NCBI RefSeq assembly: GCF_029852145.1
Contig: NC_079974.1
Span: 10,851,041-10,915,040 of the forward strand
From: Microplitis mediator
Lineage: Eukaryota > Arthropoda > Insecta > Hymenoptera > Braconidae
Reading direction: 5' to 3'
Length of the DNA stretch: 64,000 nucleotides
Both the position numbers and the translations under genes were made by a program. Within the stretch, counting starts at the first letter, position 1; the number at the start of each line of letters is the position of its first letter. The notes below the pieces were generated by a model. The model made no database searches and was not told the origin of the DNA. It worked only from the letters and a program-made list of their open reading frames with translations. This document shows, piece after piece, positions 59,979 to 64,000 of this stretch.

Positions 59979-62900
59979 ATAATGTAAGCAGTATCAATCT
60001 AATTTTCTGGAATCTGCATGGATTCAAAAATCTTTCCTCCTTTAACTTCAAAATTAGCGACGTCATAATATGTGCGTGTGAAACCTGGCTTACATCCCCT
60101 CCTCAAAATCAAAATCCCTGTTTAACTGGTTATAAATGTATATGGGCAAATGCAAGTAAGGCAACAGCAAGTGGTCGACCGAGTGGAGGTCTTCTAACAG
60201 CAGCTAAGGCTTCACATCTTCAAGCGCTTGAGGCAAAATATGAATGAATCTTCACAAAAGCCATACTAAATAAGCTAAGTATCTTAATTGGAAATGTTTA
60301 TCTAAAGCCAACATCTGATATCAAGGAAAACCTGAAAGGTTTGCAAAAAATCCTTGATGATGAAAGTGTAAATTACTATGATTTAATCATTCTAGGAAGT
60401 GACTTCAACGCAAGAGTTGGACGCTCGCAAGAACTCCCTAAGGAAATAACTGAGGATTCAGTACTTGATCATCAACATGAAAGCATGGGCACAGTAACAA
60501 ATGAAAGAGGAAAACTTCTCACGTGTTTCATGGAAAAGAATGGGTTCATTTTACTCAATGGCTGAAGCCCAAATGATAAGCCAGCGAATTTTACCTTCAA
60601 CAATGCAAATGGCTCAAGTGTGATTGACTTAATCTGGGTAAAAACTGATAGACTAGAGCTGGTGACAAACCTAGAAGTAATAAAAGTAGCTACTGAATCT
60701 GATCACCAACCAGTACTGCTTAGTCTTGCTGAAGCACTCGTAACCCAACCAGATGTTTCTTCACACAACTCAATCGCGCCGCTGACTATCAAATGGAAAG
60801 ATCAACCACTAGAAAGCAAGCAAATCTTTTATCTTGAGTTAGCACACTCATTCAGACAAAATGCCAGCCACACAATGAAAACAGTAAACCAACTCTATGA
60901 TAACTTCTGCGAGGCAATCTACGAAGCTGCTGAAACTGCAAGCCTACTTAGCAAGAGAACCAATAAGATAACAATACCGAAAGGACAGCAATGGTTTGAT
61001 AATAAATCTAAATACCTCAAGAAAAGATGCAACTCACTTTTAAAACTGTGCTACACGCACAATTTTGAAGAACCATGGAAATCACATTGCCTCAAAGCTA
61101 AGAAACACTATAAAAATCACCTAATATTTAAAAAGAAAAACGAACAAGAGACAATAGTTAAAAAATTCAATAACGTGAAAAATCCAGTTGATTTTTGGAA
61201 AACAATAAGAAGTCTAAAGCCGCGCACAAATCCAAACAAACCACCTACAATAGAATGCTGGAATAACTTTTACAGACAAATATATCCTCCAAGAAATTAC
61301 AGCCCACAACTCGACTTCCGCAACGAAGACTCAATGCTTGATGCTATAATCTCGAGTGCTGAACTACAAAAAGCGATCATCAGCCTTAAAAACAACAAGG
61401 TCACAGGACCAGACGGAATCCCAAATGAGATCTTCAAATCTCTACCAGACAACTGGCATGACTACATACTAAAAGTATTTAACAAGGTGCTTGAAACAGA
61501 AAATTGTCCAGATGACTGGTCGAAAGCGATGCTAAGCATGATATATAAGAAGGGCGACAGCACTGACCCAGAAAATTACAGAGGCATTGCGCTAATTAAT
61601 CATATTACAAAACTCTTCACGTCAATAATAAAGTGCAGGCTTGAGAGATGGGCTGAAGCTAATAAAATACTGCCTGAGTGCCAATTTGGATTTAGAAAAA
61701 ATAGAAGCTGTACTGACGCGATATTCACCCTAGTTACAACAATCCAACTACAAATACGGCTCAAGAAGCGTGAAGTCTACTGTCTGTATGTCGACTTTAA
61801 AAGAGCATTTGACTCCATTCCACACGTGGAGTTATGGAGTAAACTTGCTCACCTAAACATCAGCACCAAATTGATCAATGTAATTAAATCACTATATGAA
61901 CATGCACTTGTACAAGTTAGACAAAAAAATGAGCTAAGTGATGAATTTCCTGTTACTGAGGGAGTATTGCAGGGAGATTCCCTGAGTGCACTGCTCTTCG
62001 TCCTGTACATCCACGACATTGAACATTACTTTAGAAATAAAGATCTACAAGGACTGAGCATAAAAGAATCGACTGACTTGCTACTCCTACTATTCGCTGA
62101 TAACACCGCGATTCTAGCACAAAGCCACATTGATCTAGCAAAAAAACTTAAATGTCTACATGAATACTGCACCTCAAACAAGATAATAGTGAACACAAGT
62201 AAGACCAAGCTCATGATCTATAAATCGAAAGGGAAACCTAAAACAATGAAAGAGTGTATGCGCTCGTACGAAGGTAAACCAATTGAACTGGTCAAATCAT
62301 TTACATACTTAGGCGTACACCTCACATCAACAACGCTCGGACAACTAACTGCTGACTTCTCTATTAAAAAAGCATTACTGGCATCGAACTCTACTCTTGC
62401 TATCATAAATAGATCTGGCTCAAACTCGATACAAGCCAGCATCAAACTCTATGAAAGCATGGTCCAATCGACCTAGCGGTAGATTTCTTCAAGAAATTGC
62501 TACATCTACCTAGATGCATGGCTAGCTGGGCAGTAAGACTCGAACTTGATCTGATTCCTATAGAATACAATGCGATGGATTTAACATTGAACTGGTTAAC
62601 AAAAATACTGGCAGCTGATGACTCCTACCTGCCTAAAATCTGCATTAAGAGACTAGATGAACTTGTAAATAGTCCAGCATGCCAAGATGAGTTAAACTGG
62701 GTGACTAAATTCAAGAATTTTCTCAAAGAAATTAATGCAGAAGATCTTTGGCATGTAACTGATCATTGTTTATGGAAGAGCAAAAAGCTGGGAGTTTTTA
62801 ATCGCTATAAAGACTTGCTTAGAGAGAGAGATGTAGCCAAGTATTGTAACTCCACGTCCTGTCTGTTCAGAATATACAAACCACTTACTATCGTACTTGG

Positions 62901-63246
62901 CGAACATGATTACCTGTATGAAAACCACTCCATGCTTACCAAAAGAACAATTGCACAAATAAGATTGGCGAACAAATACCAGGCATACTTGTCAATAAAC
63001 AAGTCAAATAAAATTAATCCAACGAAGATATGTATAAACGGCACGCTGAATGAACCTGAAAATATCGAGCATATCCTATTTGTATGCCCTGCGTACGAAG
63101 ACATTAGAAATAACTTGTATGGCGGTACATACGAACCAGAGCATACCAGTCTAAACTTCTACCTTGCAAACCTATCGCACTATGACACCAGGAAGCTGTG
63201 CAAGCTAACAACACAAGTACTTGAAAGAAGAGACAAAATGTTATAA
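59945..63246 (+). pseudogene. LINE 3 ORF2 pseudogene (endonuclease-reverse transcriptase)
   Basis: The endonuclease begins IFWNLHGFKN at about 60001, with CETWLT, LGSDFNARVG and ESDHQPVLLS (SDH motif present). The reverse transcriptase has KAMLSMIYKKGDSTDPENYR, FGFRKNRSCTDAIF, LYVDFKRAFDSIPH, EGVLQGDSLSALLF and FADN (about 62094), in which the second catalytic Asp is Asn. Stops lie at 60245 (TGA) and 60563 (TGA, probably from TGG). A frameshift with apparent loss of a segment lies near 62470, between LYESMVQST and DFFKKLLHLPR. The C-terminal finger is CINGTLNEPENIEHILFVC. There is no in-frame ATG before the endonuclease. It is inactive. Confidence 0.9.
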
Positions 63247-63473
63247 CTCCAAAGAATATAGATTAATTTACAGTTATATTGATGCTGCTTAACACCAAAA
63301 CTAAATTTAAAAAGAAAAAAAAAAAAAAAAAATCTGCTATGAATTCTTAATTTTGATTGTTGTTATTACTCTTGTTGCAAATTATTTTCTTTTATTGTAT
63401 AAAACTAATGTAAATACTATTCCCCTTGCTTATGGGACCTTGTACCTTATAAAGCAATAAATAAATAATAAAA

Positions 63474-64000
63474 CCCAATGTATCGCGTTGGAAAGTATTG
63501 AATCGTATAGGATTTTCAAGACCCCGTAGATCATGCAGTTTAGAGGTCAAACTGAATAACCAACTAAGATTTCTGTATATCATAAGCCGTTGTAGTAATA
63601 ATTAAAATAAAATATCAAATCGAATCACTATTCAATTACCGCGGTCATTTATTCAAAGGAAAAGCTTCCCATAAAATGAAAAATAGTAACTGTTATCATT
63701 TATATTTTAAAATAAAATTAAATTATATCGTCAATTCAAAGAGGTTATTTTGCGGCCAATTTAAAAAAAAAATATTAGATTACAAGTAAAAAATAAATTT
63801 TTTACGATAACTTTATTTAAAATAAATATTCATTTATCGCATAGTAATTTTTGAACTAAACTTAACCTCGTAAATTTTAGAGGAGACAATTTTAAAAATG
63901 TTAAAATTTGTTGACAGTCGAACGTCAAAGTAAGACCTTGACAATTTTTCTGGATCTACTTATATTTGTAATTATGATTATTTATAATTGTAAAATAAAA
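63474..64000. other. Unassigned AT-rich sequence to window end
   Basis: No gene, RNA or repeat was recognised in the last 527 bp. Confidence 0.45.

Overview
The window looks like a gene-poor, repeat-saturated stretch of an AT-rich arthropod nuclear genome, probably an insect. A parasitoid or other hymenopteran is a guess from the general style of the repeats and is not proven. I see no host protein-coding gene, no bacterial-type gene and no convincing functional RNA gene. What can be supported is three non-LTR retrotransposons (LINEs), several LTR-retrotransposon remnants (mostly solo LTRs sitting in TA microsatellites), and more than a dozen palindromic or foldback DNA elements flanked by TA. 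There is also a 575-bp satellite, several strings of short self-complementary words, and tRNA- or 5S-like Pol III modules.

Layout. 1-12.5 kb: a truncated element, then foldback elements A (678-2353), I (2737-4330), B (4335-6349), C (6354-9650, holding a solo LTR and other insertions) and D (9889-10711, running into a GT microsatellite), then degenerate repeats. 12.5-21.5 kb: a large foldback of AT-rich dyad words (arms near 12.5-12.74/17.0-17.29 and 18.9-19.5 kb), with a 5S-rRNA-like sequence near its centre. It is interrupted by a 4.25-kb element with CACTGCAAATC ends and by a second, shortened copy of B, and further dyad-word arrays follow. 21.5-27.6 kb: the 3' end of an LTR retrotransposon, then a full-length but dead LINE (22864-27545) with a perfect 18-bp target duplication. 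28-42 kb: solo LTRs, probable LTR leaders, foldback elements E, J, F and G, and long microsatellites. 42.28-54.25 kb: a block with similar inverted ends, built largely on a 575-bp satellite whose GTAACGTTAC-like palindromes recur every 41 bp. It is interrupted by an apparently intact minus-strand LINE (about 44811-48840) and by a CCCGGG-ended element that itself contains foldback element H. 54.3-64 kb: LTR remnants, a half foldback element, a solo LTR in a TA tract, and a third LINE (ORFs 58795-63246) with a mutated RT active site.

How the parts relate. Foldback elements A, C, D, E, H and two half-copies have different termini, but most begin TTAGG-like. They share an internal TTTCCCATTTAAATAACATG-like block about 129-140 bp from their ends, and several share a further TAGGGAATTAAAT/CTCTACAAAAAAGG phrase. 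This suggests one superfamily with diversifying ends and a constrained interior. None encodes a transposase here, so they would need one supplied in trans. The only product I would call plausibly functional is the two-ORF LINE on the minus strand, whose ORF2 appears to start without an AUG.
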